From NCBI GenBank assembly GCA_963677445.2, contig CAXXGF010000073.1:84083-148082 (forward strand): a stretch of DNA of 64,000 bases, written 5' to 3'. Both the position numbers and the translations under genes were made by a program. Each line of letters begins with the position of its first letter. The first letter of the stretch is position 1. Of this stretch, positions 26,310 through 35,166 are shown one piece after another. This stretch comes from G963677445 sp963677445 (lineage in GTDB: Bacteria; Bacteroidota; Ignavibacteria; Ignavibacteriales; Melioribacteraceae). The notes below the pieces were generated by a model. It saw only the letters and a program-made list of their open reading frames with translations, was not told where the DNA came from and made no database searches.

Positions 26310-27809
26310 ATGATAAGAAAATTAATTATAGCCACAATTCTTCTTCTGCTCTGCGGAGTTTCAACCGGACAGACGCTTGAAGATTATTATGCAAAAATTG
26401 GGATAAAACTTGAAAACGACAAGGAGTATCTTAATTTACATTATATCAATCTGATTCCCGGTGAAAACATTCCTGAATCTCTTACACTCGAAAGAATTAG
26501 CAAAGATGAACCTATTGAGTTTCTGTCTGATGAAAATATTTCATACAGACTCATCTTTTTGAAGGATGGAATAGGGCTGGATTCAATGTATCTGCTCTAC
26601 ATCGATGAGATCAGGGTGGCCGTCACCGGAGAAGAAAGTTTCTTTGGCGCAGTAAATGCCCCTTCAGATGATACTACGATTGTATTCAAATTCAAAGATA
26701 TGTATAATCTGAAGTTAAATAAACCCAGACTATATAACGATTTCTACAGGACTATAGAGAAGTTTTTAAGAACCAGCGACGAACCTCCTGGAAATCTTTT
26801 AAGAATTAACCCGGATGATGATATTAAAACCAGTCTGGGTGTTTCTTCAAGAGATAATACCGATTATTACAATTATGTTCGCACGCATGGAACTCACTGG
26901 TATCCTGCCGAAGAGGAATCGGGTGGAAGACGCGGAAGAGGAGGCGGAGCTGAAAAAACTCCTTACCGAATTGACGCGAGTTTCTCTCATCTTTCTTTTT
27001 CACATGAAAAAATGGATGTATTCCTCGGCGGCACAAGTCTTGAACTCAGCCTTGATAATCCTGTACTGAATATATTGCCATGGCAGCAGACTGCCGTGCA
27101 GGCCGGTTTCAGGGTGTTGTTTGCTCTTTCTGATGGAAGAGACCTTAACAAAGCATCATTCCTTGATACCAAAATTATGGCCCGCCTGCAGTTTGATAAC
27201 AGCAGTATTTACAAAGACCTGCCATTCGCATTTAAGTCGGATTCAAAAATAAATGTTGGTACAGGACTCATAGCAAACTTCAGTTTTACAAGACTGGGTA
27301 CACTTCCGTTTTTTAACCTCTATGTTGCTGTAGGTGAATCGGCATATACAAGCCCGCCTGTTACTGTCAGAGAGAATGGTGAGGATGTAGCTTACCACTC
27401 ATTTACTCAGGCTGAGGCGACAATGTCATTTTACTGGAATACCAGCGATAAACTTACAAGCCGTTTCAGGCTGGATGCCGGTATCGGGTATTATGATATT
27501 TATCGCGCAACTTATAATGTACGGGGCGGATTCAGAGGCGCAAAAAGTTATCAAACTCTGATGTCGCCGGTTGTTACATTGTATTACACCTGGGCTCCCA
27601 GAAATAATCCGGTTCTCGGAAGTAAAATAAGAGTATTTGATTCGAGAGCTAAATTGCTGGCATGGCTCAAGGTGCTTCAATTCGGTAATCACAGTTTCAG
27701 ATTTGAAACCCATTATGTTTCGGCTCCATTCGCCAGAAAAGCGCATAAATGGGAAGACGATGGCGGAGCTTTATTCCAAATAAGATATAGATACGGTCTT
27801 AATAACTAA
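26310..27809 (+). CDS. Predicted outer-membrane barrel protein, family A copy 1
   Basis: 499 aa. A signal peptide (cleavage near STGQ) is followed by a soluble N-terminal domain to about residue 200 (LEDYYAKIGIKLENDKEYLN). Next comes a short Gly/Arg-rich basic linker (GGRRGRGGG, about 207-217), then a C-terminal half of alternating hydrophobic/aromatic strands that starts after TPYRIDASFSHLSF and ends IRYRYGLNN. This is the pattern of an outer-membrane beta-barrel behind a periplasmic domain. It is clearly paralogous to the protein at 29264: the N-terminal domain, linker, NLLPWQ-like block (NILPWQQ) and MSFYWN block all align. No known family is recognised. Confidence 0.6.
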   Translation: MIRKLIIATILLLLCGVSTGQTLEDYYAKIGIKLENDKEYLNLHYINLIPGENIPESLTLERISKDEPIEFLSDENISYRLIFLKDGIGLDSMYLLYIDEIRVAVTGEESFFGAVNAPSDDTTIVFKFKDMYNLKLNKPRLYNDFYRTIEKFLRTSDEPPGNLLRINPDDDIKTSLGVSSRDNTDYYNYVRTHGTHWYPAEEESGGRRGRGGGAEKTPYRIDASFSHLSFSHEKMDVFLGGTSLELSLDNPVLNILPWQQTAVQAGFRVLFALSDGRDLNKASFLDTKIMARLQFDNSSIYKDLPFAFKSDSKINVGTGLIANFSFTRLGTLPFFNLYVAVGESAYTSPPVTVRENGEDVAYHSFTQAEATMSFYWNTSDKLTSRFRLDAGIGYYDIYRATYNVRGGFRGAKSYQTLMSPVVTLYYTWAPRNNPVLGSKIRVFDSRAKLLAWLKVLQFGNHSFRFETHYVSAPFARKAHKWEDDGGALFQIRYRYGLNN

Positions 27810-27811
27810 AA

Positions 27812-29206
27812 ATGCAAGCTAATATGAAAAGGATACAATATATTCTCGCGGTTTTAATTTTTATTTCGGGTGGAGTCTTCAGCCAGGATGTCACTCTTGA
27901 GCAAAAGGGTGAGCTTGAGCAGATTTACTCCAACCTTGAATATAATACAATTGCATTCGAGGATCTTAAAAACAAGTGGTTTCTAAATGATCCGGGCTTC
28001 GTCAGAGAAATATTCAACCGTTTTGCGGTACAAAACGCATTCAGAATTGATGGAAGAGAAGCCGGCCTCGATGCAGTTATGCAAAGAGCACAGGAAGTGT
28101 TCGATGGAAATATTATCATAGACCTGCGTAAAAGGTACTATGATGATGAAATTGAATACTTTGCCTTTGTTTCATCAGATGAAATAGATGAAATTAAACC
28201 CATACCTCTTTTTGACCCGATTGTTGATGGTTTCCATCTTAAATCAATTATTGGCAACAGGATTTATGAAAAATTGCAGGAACAGGGTTATTTTTTCAGC
28301 AACCTTACCAAAGATGTTTTCGAAACTAAAACCGGATATGCTTTTGATGTTAAATTACATCTTCAGGAACCTGAAGTATTATTCTGGTCGACAACATCAC
28401 AAAACCGAAATAAATACCTCATGTCATTTTTCGGAAAATGGGGTTTATCAAGAATATTCTTACCCGGATGGTATTTCCCTGAATATATTGCCGGCGCGAG
28501 ACTAACTTATTTTGACGCGCTTGGCGATAATGAAAATAATTACAATTATAGCATTGCCGCCGGTTTGGGCCTCACTGCCACAACTCCTTTTGAATCAGAA
28601 GTGCCTAAAGTTCCTTTATATAAATCGGGCCAGTCATTCTATTTTAAAATATCGGGTGATATGTTCAAATCTTTTACCGATGATATGGAAGGACTATTTC
28701 TTGATCTCGAAGGTTTCGTTACCATTGATGAGTATAGCCGAAAAGATATAGGATTGAAAAGGAATACTGAGTTTTATTCAATCAGAAATGCCTTTTCAGT
28801 TCATGTTGTTTATAAAAATCTTTTCAATTTCTTCGACTTTGGTAATTTCAAAGTTGGCGGCGGGTTTGCCTCACACGATATAAACAAATACCGGTTACGC
28901 ACAACAGCCGCAAAACTCCTTGATATAAGTGAGAACACTGATCAATTTGACAGATTTGAACATCTTTTACTTTTTGATTTTGGTATTGAAAATAAAGGTG
29001 GACTTATTCAGCATGATCTGACTGTTGATTTTGGCTTTAACCCGATTGGCGGTTACGGTTTTATGGGTGTAAAAATGAACGCGATGCTCAGCAGTTCTTT
29101 TGGCGTGGATGTGAAATTTTATGATTCATTCGGCCTGGAAGGAGATTATCTCTGGCGGACTGCTCCTATGATTGTTTTTTCACCGGTACTTAGAATAAAT
29201 TACTAA
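27812..29206 (+). CDS. Predicted outer-membrane barrel protein, family B copy 1
   Basis: 464 aa; an ATG at 27824 is an equally good start. A signal peptide (VFSQD) is followed by a conserved N-terminal domain with NLEYNTIAFEDLKNKW, IFNRFAVQNAF, DGRE and LRKRYYDDEIE. A strand-rich C-terminal half has many aromatic residues and ends FSPVLRINY, typical of the last strand of an outer-membrane barrel. The gene starts 2 bases after family A copy 1, so the two are surely co-translated. It is paralogous to the protein at 30808. No known family is recognised. Confidence 0.6.
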   Translation: MQANMKRIQYILAVLIFISGGVFSQDVTLEQKGELEQIYSNLEYNTIAFEDLKNKWFLNDPGFVREIFNRFAVQNAFRIDGREAGLDAVMQRAQEVFDGNIIIDLRKRYYDDEIEYFAFVSSDEIDEIKPIPLFDPIVDGFHLKSIIGNRIYEKLQEQGYFFSNLTKDVFETKTGYAFDVKLHLQEPEVLFWSTTSQNRNKYLMSFFGKWGLSRIFLPGWYFPEYIAGARLTYFDALGDNENNYNYSIAAGLGLTATTPFESEVPKVPLYKSGQSFYFKISGDMFKSFTDDMEGLFLDLEGFVTIDEYSRKDIGLKRNTEFYSIRNAFSVHVVYKNLFNFFDFGNFKVGGGFASHDINKYRLRTTAAKLLDISENTDQFDRFEHLLLFDFGIENKGGLIQHDLTVDFGFNPIGGYGFMGVKMNAMLSSSFGVDVKFYDSFGLEGDYLWRTAPMIVFSPVLRINY

Positions 29207-29263
29207 AAATATTCAATGATCTTGAGTACAGGTCTATTTTTCTAAAATAAGATATCATACATT

Positions 29264-30787
29264 ATGGTAAGAATCTATTTAGCGTTTTTTTTTCTGATAA
29301 GTCTTGTCTCCTCAATCTGGAGTCAGGACTTATCAGATTTTTATAAAAAAGTTGAGGACAAGCTCAGGTATGATGAGAATTATCTGGATATTTATCAAAT
29401 CTCATTTCTTCCTCAACCATCAGATATAGCCGGCCTGCGAAATATTCCTCTCGTAGATGATTCGAAATTCAATTTTAATATTCGTGAGGGTATCCAGTAT
29501 TATTTCGTATTCCTTCGCAAATCTCTTGAGATTGATTCCCTGGTATTACTGGAGGTAATCGAGGAAAGAGATAAGTCTCAAACCGGACAGGGCGCGCTCT
29601 TTGGCGATCTTTCGGAAGGTGGCAATCTTGAAACAAGCACCGTTATAAGGTTTCGGGATTTACTGGCCATGTATTACGATCATCCCGAATATTATCAGCG
29701 GCTTTATAACCTTGTGGAAAAATTGACAGATGAATATGCTCCCGATTCAAAGCTTAATCTTCCAATTGAAGAGAATTTTAAGAATACAAGGGGCACTACA
29801 TCAATGGGCAATGATGATTTCCTAAGATACGCCTGGACCAACGCCCATCATTATTACCCGAAAAATGACGCGTCAGCTTCCTCGGGAGGAGGCAGACGAA
29901 GGAGCAGACGGGGTGGCGGAGGAGGTTCTGCTACACCTTTCAAAATTGATTTTGATTTTGCGAAGCTGACTTTTTATCATAAGGAAATGAATTTTGGTTC
30001 CAGCATATTAAGCGCCGAAGCTCATTTTTCTCCCGACGCTTTGAATCTGCTTCCATGGCAGTCTATGACTATGTCGCTTGGAATAAGAAACCTTTTTAAT
30101 GTTTCGCAGGGACAGAGCCGTGTAAATAATGATTTTCTTATTGATGCCGGAATCAGAGGCCGTTTCAGAATTAATACATCCTCTTTTGCCCATAAAATAC
30201 CATTTATTTTCGTTGACGAACCAAAACTTAATGTTGCGTCAGGACTTGAAGTTGAACTGCACACTACAAGATTATTTAAACTTCCGTTTCTTAACTTTTA
30301 TCTTTCTACCGGGACAGATGATTATACCGATCCATTCGTTTCATTTGGCACGGAAGATAGCAGCTATGCCTTTTTTACCGCGACACAATGGGAAACAAGC
30401 ATGTCATTTTACTGGAATGGCAATTCTTCCCGTACATTAAGATTTAAAATGGATATTGGCGCAACCGGCCATGATATAATTAAGGCAACATACTACAACG
30501 GTATTCAAACCAGCCTTATTCAAAATGATATAACTCCCTTACTGGCATTATCATTAAACTTTGTGCCAAGTTATTTAGGGAATGATACCGAGTTATTTGG
30601 CCTGAATCTCAGGCTATCAGATAGCATCATGAGAATGAAATTTTGGTTTAAAGTATTCGAACTCAGTTCTGGTCACTTGTTCCGGTTGGAAACTGCATTC
30701 ATCTCAAATCCCTATTACAGGCCTCTCAGGGAATGGGAAAATGAAGGCAGCGGTATGGTCGGGATAAGATACCGTTATGGTTTTTAA
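29264..30787 (+). CDS. Predicted outer-membrane barrel protein, family A copy 2
   Basis: 507 aa. Same design as the protein at 26310: signal peptide, periplasmic domain (LSDFYKKVEDKLRYDENYLD), Gly/Arg-rich linker (GGGRRRSRRGGGGG, about residues 207-221), and a barrel-like half with NLLPWQSMTMSLGIRNLF and MSFYWNGN, ending GIRYRYGF. The two copies share the layout but have diverged widely, so the duplication is old. It lies 57 bases after family B copy 1, the only larger gap inside the barrel block, and a secondary promoter could sit there. Confidence 0.6.
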   Translation: MVRIYLAFFFLISLVSSIWSQDLSDFYKKVEDKLRYDENYLDIYQISFLPQPSDIAGLRNIPLVDDSKFNFNIREGIQYYFVFLRKSLEIDSLVLLEVIEERDKSQTGQGALFGDLSEGGNLETSTVIRFRDLLAMYYDHPEYYQRLYNLVEKLTDEYAPDSKLNLPIEENFKNTRGTTSMGNDDFLRYAWTNAHHYYPKNDASASSGGGRRRSRRGGGGGSATPFKIDFDFAKLTFYHKEMNFGSSILSAEAHFSPDALNLLPWQSMTMSLGIRNLFNVSQGQSRVNNDFLIDAGIRGRFRINTSSFAHKIPFIFVDEPKLNVASGLEVELHTTRLFKLPFLNFYLSTGTDDYTDPFVSFGTEDSSYAFFTATQWETSMSFYWNGNSSRTLRFKMDIGATGHDIIKATYYNGIQTSLIQNDITPLLALSLNFVPSYLGNDTELFGLNLRLSDSIMRMKFWFKVFELSSGHLFRLETAFISNPYYRPLREWENEGSGMVGIRYRYGF

Positions 30788-30807
30788 TTAATAATAGACG
30801 GTAAGTA

Positions 30808-32205
30808 ATGAAAAAAATTATATACTTTTTCATCCTCTTGTCAGTTCTTTCAGGAATAATTACAGCACAAACTGAAAGTAACGATCCGAGGATTGAGAGA
30901 ATTGAAAAAATATACCGTAACCTGGAATATAATACAACCGCGTTTAATGATCTGAAAAATACATGGAACATTACAGATCCATATCTGATCAGAGATATAT
31001 TCAACCGTTTTGTGGTTAAAAATGCCCTTGAAGTTGATGGAAGAAAGATTACATGGGATGAATTAAAACGAAGAGCGGAGGCAGTTCACAATAGTAATGT
31101 ATATATTGAACTGCGCCAAAGATATTATGATTCCGAAATAGAGATGCTCAGGTTTTATACAGAAAAAAATAACAGCGCAGACTTTTCCAGAAAAGAATAT
31201 ATTTTTGACTCCGTTGAAGGTTTTATCTTTATTCGTGATATATTAAGCCGGGATATATATGAAAAACTGAAGGGGCGTCTTTATGCTCATACGGACTTAA
31301 CCAAGTCTACCTTCAACAGTTTTTTGTCGTATAATTTCAATATCAGAATGCATTTGCAGAAACCTGACCTCATGTTCTACACAATTACAACCAGCAGGAT
31401 GAACAAATTTATGTTGTCGCTGAATGGGGAATGGGGAAATGACCAGCTTGTTTATCCGGGATGGTATGCCCCGGAATACAGCGCTTTTCTGAAATTATCC
31501 TATCTTAACTTTGTAGCGAATAATAAAATCAACTATACCTATTACTTTAAACTTGGGTTGGGTATACCAGCTAAGCAGCCTGATTTTGATTTCATTGAAG
31601 AAGGATATTCCAAAATCCTTGTCCCGTCCGGTATTAATATTAAATTTGATCTTGGCGGCAATCCTTTGAAACTAATTCATAAATATTTTGAGAAAATTCA
31701 TCTAAAGCTTGAAGGCTCGATAGCTCTCTCGGAAAATGAAGCCGGTGATTATAAAATTGATTACGCGACCAAATTTTTCTCATTAAGAAATTTTGTCAAC
31801 TTCTACGCTAATCATAAAAACCTGGTTAATGTATTTGAATTTGGAACCCTTGACGCCGGTTTGGGATTTTCCCTCTACAACATGAATCATTATTACCTGG
31901 ACCCGAGAAGAAAAGAAATCACTGAAATTGATCCTGACGAACACGGTCTGAAAACCATGTTGATGGCAGACGCGAATCTTGTGAATAACTCCAATCTGCT
32001 TCAGCATAAAATTGGATTGCAGCTTAATTATGATATACCCGACAGTTACGGATACTTTGGGTTGAAAGTATTTGTATCTATAACCAATTTTTTCGGGTTC
32101 GACCTTGGATTTTACAAATCATTCAGTGCGGGTGATCAGGGACTGCCAAATTACAGACTCAGTGATTACCTGGTATTTTCACCAATGATAAATATCAATT
32201 ACTAG
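30808..32205 (+). CDS. Predicted outer-membrane barrel protein, family B copy 2
   Basis: 465 aa. A signal peptide (IITAQ) is followed by the same N-terminal domain as the protein at 27812 (NLEYNTTAFNDLKNTW, IFNRFVVKNAL, DGRK, LRQRYYDSEIE). A strand-rich half shares the motifs PGWYAPEYSAFLKLSY and FEFGTLDAGLGF and the end FSPMININY. The conserved Tyr/Asp-rich N-terminal block is the best handle for finding homologues. It follows family A copy 2 by 20 bases. The role is unknown; an outer-membrane location is inferred from the signal peptide and terminal strand. Confidence 0.6.
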   Translation: MKKIIYFFILLSVLSGIITAQTESNDPRIERIEKIYRNLEYNTTAFNDLKNTWNITDPYLIRDIFNRFVVKNALEVDGRKITWDELKRRAEAVHNSNVYIELRQRYYDSEIEMLRFYTEKNNSADFSRKEYIFDSVEGFIFIRDILSRDIYEKLKGRLYAHTDLTKSTFNSFLSYNFNIRMHLQKPDLMFYTITTSRMNKFMLSLNGEWGNDQLVYPGWYAPEYSAFLKLSYLNFVANNKINYTYYFKLGLGIPAKQPDFDFIEEGYSKILVPSGINIKFDLGGNPLKLIHKYFEKIHLKLEGSIALSENEAGDYKIDYATKFFSLRNFVNFYANHKNLVNVFEFGTLDAGLGFSLYNMNHYYLDPRRKEITEIDPDEHGLKTMLMADANLVNNSNLLQHKIGLQLNYDIPDSYGYFGLKVFVSITNFFGFDLGFYKSFSAGDQGLPNYRLSDYLVFSPMININY

Positions 32206-32214
32206 GATCAATCA

Positions 32215-33045
32215 ATGAAACAAAGGGATAAAAGTTATATTACATATTTACCGTTAGCGCTGCTTATTTTTTTTCTGGCCGCGTGCGCTTCAGAAAATAT
32301 TATCGATAATCCTCTTCCGCTTGTGGAGATTACCGGCGGGCCGGGGAATTACAATTCTATCGCAAGTGATGAAGTTGAATTCGTTTGGAAGGGAAGTTAC
32401 GGAAATACATTATTCAAGTACAGGCTTCTTTATTACAATATTACGGGCGCTGTAGAAGAATCTGTAACATGGTCCGACTACAGTGATGATACTTTCGTTT
32501 TATTTGAAAACCTTGATGATGGCAAGTATGAGTTCCAGATTAAGCCTTTAAGTGAGAATATTGAAGGTGATGAAATCTCCCGCGTTTTTATCGTTGACGC
32601 AATCACCGGGCCTGCATTTTCATTCTTCAAAAAGAGCAATATTGTTAAGAAGGATTCAACATTCAGGCTGGGTGTTAATATGGAAGATATTGACAGTTTG
32701 TCATTTTTCGTCACTGTCCTGAATTTTGACCCCGCATTATTAAATGTTACAAGTCTTGATGAAGGGGGATATTCTTACCGGAATTATGGACAATCTCTTG
32801 AGCCCAAACTGGATGACGCGGCATTAAAAGACAGCATTAATACCTATGGTGAAATAAGAATTTTCTCAAGGCTTTTTGATGAAATTGATTCTACAAACGC
32901 CAGTCTGAGCGGATCAGGTGAAATTCTCAGTTTTGAATTTCTCGCTGTCGCGAAGGAAATACTGAAATTGAACTCACGAAAGTTGATGCCCGAAAAGCTG
33001 ATTCTTCAAAAATATTTGTTACCGCCACTAAAAATGCCCTCGTAG
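32215..33045 (+). CDS. Lipoprotein with Fn3-like and cohesin-like domains, tail frameshifted
   Basis: 276 aa as read. It has a lipoprotein signal ending in AACASE, so it is an anchored lipoprotein. Residues about 35-130 look like a fibronectin-III/Ig domain (EVEFVWKGSYGNTLFKYRLLYY, SDYSDDTFVLFENLDDGKYEFQIK). About 140-250 look like a cohesin-type domain (VTVLNFDPALLNVTSLDEGG, LSGSGEILSFEFLAVA). From about 32953 the frame appears lost: the encoded end is unlike the domain, whereas the next frame gives GNTEIELTKVDARKADSSK and ends at 33056. One missing base near AAGG would explain it. The gene closes the motor-barrel cluster, 9 bases after the last barrel gene. Confidence 0.65.
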   Translation: MKQRDKSYITYLPLALLIFFLAACASENIIDNPLPLVEITGGPGNYNSIASDEVEFVWKGSYGNTLFKYRLLYYNITGAVEESVTWSDYSDDTFVLFENLDDGKYEFQIKPLSENIEGDEISRVFIVDAITGPAFSFFKKSNIVKKDSTFRLGVNMEDIDSLSFFVTVLNFDPALLNVTSLDEGGYSYRNYGQSLEPKLDDAALKDSINTYGEIRIFSRLFDEIDSTNASLSGSGEILSFEFLAVAKEILKLNSRKLMPEKLILQKYLLPPLKMPS

Positions 33046-33053
33046 AAATTAAA

Positions 33054-33092
33054 TAAAAAAAAGGGGACAAATTTTTGTCCCCCTTTTTCTTT
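33054..33092. terminator. Bidirectional terminator between the lipoprotein gene and groES
   Basis: GGGGACAA (33063-33070) and TTGTCCCC (33075-33082) form a stem with runs of A before and T after, so it can end transcription from both convergent genes. Confidence 0.88.
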
Positions 33093-33364
33093 TAATCTTC
33101 AACGATTGCTAAAATATCCGCCCGCTGAACAATTTTAAACTCTTCATTATTAACAGTAATGTCTTCTCCGCCATATTTGGCAAATAGTATTTTACTGCCT
33201 TTCTGAACAAGTTCTTTTAGATCTTCATCGGTGCCAACTTCAACAACTTCTCCCATTCTCGGTTTTTCTTTGGCGCTATCCGGTATTATAAGGCCCGAGG
33301 CTGTTTTAGATTCTTCTTCGAGCATTCGGACAAGCACTCTGTCATCGATTGGTCTGATTGTCAT
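33092..33364 (-). CDS. groES: Co-chaperonin GroES
   Basis: 90 aa, full length: a PIDDRVLVRMLEEE start, the mobile loop ESKTASGLIIPDSAKEKP and the GGEDITVNNEEFKIVQRADILAI end. It caps the GroEL ring. No groEL lies next to it: the downstream neighbour is a convergent lipoprotein gene behind a terminator, and the upstream neighbour is a glutaredoxin gene read in the same direction. The main groEL must be elsewhere. Confidence 0.96.
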   Translation of the reverse strand: MTIRPIDDRVLVRMLEEESKTASGLIIPDSAKEKPRMGEVVEVGTDEDLKELVQKGSKILFAKYGGEDITVNNEEFKIVQRADILAIVED

Positions 33365-33380
33365 TTTTGTTTCTCCATTA

Positions 33381-33635
33381 TTATCTGATATTTAACATTT
33401 TATCAATTCTGTTTTTATCGAAACCAACAACCGGCCGGTTATTTATAAGTATTACCGGAACACCGGTTTGCCCGGTTTTTCTCTGCATGTCTCTGGCAGC
33501 CGCCATATCACGGGAAACATCAATATCCTTGAATCGAATTCGATTTTCTCTGAAATATCTTTTCGCGGTATTACAATATGAACAGGTAGGGGTTGAAAAC
33601 ATAATTACTTTTGGTTGACTGGCTGAAGGTGTCAT
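33381..33635 (-). CDS. Glutaredoxin-like thiol-disulfide protein
   Basis: 84 aa. A thioredoxin fold with the active site CSYC in STPTCSYCNTAKRYF, the cis-Pro segment TGVPVILI and the final GFD. The CxYC site and small size fit the NrdH/glutaredoxin group. It reduces disulfides in the cytoplasm. Read just before groES with a 16-base gap, so the two are likely co-transcribed. It diverges from the histidine kinase gene at 33761. Confidence 0.88.
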   Translation of the reverse strand: MTPSASQPKVIMFSTPTCSYCNTAKRYFRENRIRFKDIDVSRDMAAARDMQRKTGQTGVPVILINNRPVVGFDKNRIDKMLNIR

Positions 33636-33760
33636 ATTTATTCCTTTTTTTACGAAATAAGATGCAGACTTACCGAAAAGGTTTCACTCCACTTTGTTCT
33701 CAATACCATTTATTTTATTTTTAGATACTACATTGTTTATTTTTCATAAGGATAAAATAT

Positions 33761-35092
33761 TTGGAAAACTACAGGGATACTTTTACTGAATCGCCCGTAA
33801 AATATAATCATTGGTTTATCAGACTGAGATATTTTGCCTTTGCCTCTCTAATTGTTTTTTTAGCTTCTATAAATGTATTTTTTCAGATATCAAACTGCCA
33901 GAATATTCTTGGAATTCTGGTGCTGATCTTCATCTTTATATATAACACTCTGCTAAAAAGAAAACTGGACAGAACCAGGCTTGATGAGAATAATAGTCAG
34001 CAAATAGCATTTTACCAGATTGTTCTGGATATTTTATCACTTTCCGTTCTTGTATATGCAACCGGGGGGATAGAAGCGCCGATTTTTCTTTTTTTTATTT
34101 TTCATATGATTCTGGGAAGTCTGCTGCTTCCACGTAAAGATATTACTCTTATCGCGTGTTTCATTGTTATTACTTTTTCCGGCCTGAGTCTGCTTGAATA
34201 TTTCTCTGTTATTCCGCATCAGGAAATCAATGGTTTATTCAGTCAGCCACTTTATAATGACATCAATTTTGTCGCTGGTATTCTTATAATATTCACCTCC
34301 GTTATATTTATCAGTATTTATTTAACAGGTAAAATATCGGGTGACCTGAGGGAAAGGGAATTACAGCTAAAAAATGCTTATGAAAGTTTACGTGATGCGG
34401 AAGCGTCAAAACAAAAATATATAATGGCGGTTGTTCACGAGCTCAAATCTCCTATTGCAGCCTCAATATCATATATTGAGCTGATAAAAGGAAATTACCT
34501 CGGAGAAGTAAATGAGGCGGTGGCAGAAAAACTTTCTAAAACCAGGGAACGCCTGAAAGAATCAATCGATAATATTAATGATATTTTATATGTTTCAAAA
34601 TTTAAGCTGCTGAACAAAATAAATAAAGAGAAAGTAGACCTGGCTGAACTAATTGATATAATTATTGAAAAACAACAGGTTAAAGCTGATAAAAAAAATA
34701 TTAAAATTAGTTTTGATCGGGGAATAGAAGCGGAAGAACATAATGGCGATCCGATCTTGTTAAATCTCGCTTTTTCTAATCTCATTGGGAACGCGATAAA
34801 ATATACTCCGGAAAAAGGAGTGGTTTCCATTAAGCTTGAGGAGGATAAAATAACGATATCGGATGACGGCATCGGTATCCCCGCTAATGATATAAAAAAA
34901 TTATTCGCCGAATTCTACAGGGCTTCCAATGCGGTAAAAAGTAAGATTGAAGGGACGGGCACAGGTTTATACCTTGTAAAACAGATTATTGAGGAACATG
35001 GAGGAAAGATAAAAGTAATAAGCCCCTCCGGAATTGGAAATGAGAGCAGGCCGGGAACAGAATTTGTGATTAAGCTGGGTAAAAATAATTAA
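33761..35092 (+). CDS. Orphan membrane sensor histidine kinase 1
   Basis: 443 aa, TTG start after AAGGA. An N-terminal sensor of about six membrane helices (to about 190) has no periplasmic domain. A short coiled coil leads to the dimerisation domain with phospho-acceptor His226 (VVHELKSPIAAS). The ATPase part has the N box NLAFSNLIGNAIKYTPEKG, DDGIGIPAND and GTGTGLYLVK. It is complete and probably active. No response regulator gene is adjacent. It is paralogous to the next gene. The ligand is unknown; the pure helix-bundle sensor suggests a membrane or small hydrophobic cue. Confidence 0.9.
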   Translation: MENYRDTFTESPVKYNHWFIRLRYFAFASLIVFLASINVFFQISNCQNILGILVLIFIFIYNTLLKRKLDRTRLDENNSQQIAFYQIVLDILSLSVLVYATGGIEAPIFLFFIFHMILGSLLLPRKDITLIACFIVITFSGLSLLEYFSVIPHQEINGLFSQPLYNDINFVAGILIIFTSVIFISIYLTGKISGDLRERELQLKNAYESLRDAEASKQKYIMAVVHELKSPIAASISYIELIKGNYLGEVNEAVAEKLSKTRERLKESIDNINDILYVSKFKLLNKINKEKVDLAELIDIIIEKQQVKADKKNIKISFDRGIEAEEHNGDPILLNLAFSNLIGNAIKYTPEKGVVSIKLEEDKITISDDGIGIPANDIKKLFAEFYRASNAVKSKIEGTGTGLYLVKQIIEEHGGKIKVISPSGIGNESRPGTEFVIKLGKNN

Positions 35093-35166
35093 AATAACCA
35101 TTTGTAAAAATCACTTAAATTATTATATTATCTCTCAAATTCCTATAACCAATCTTGGGAGATGTT

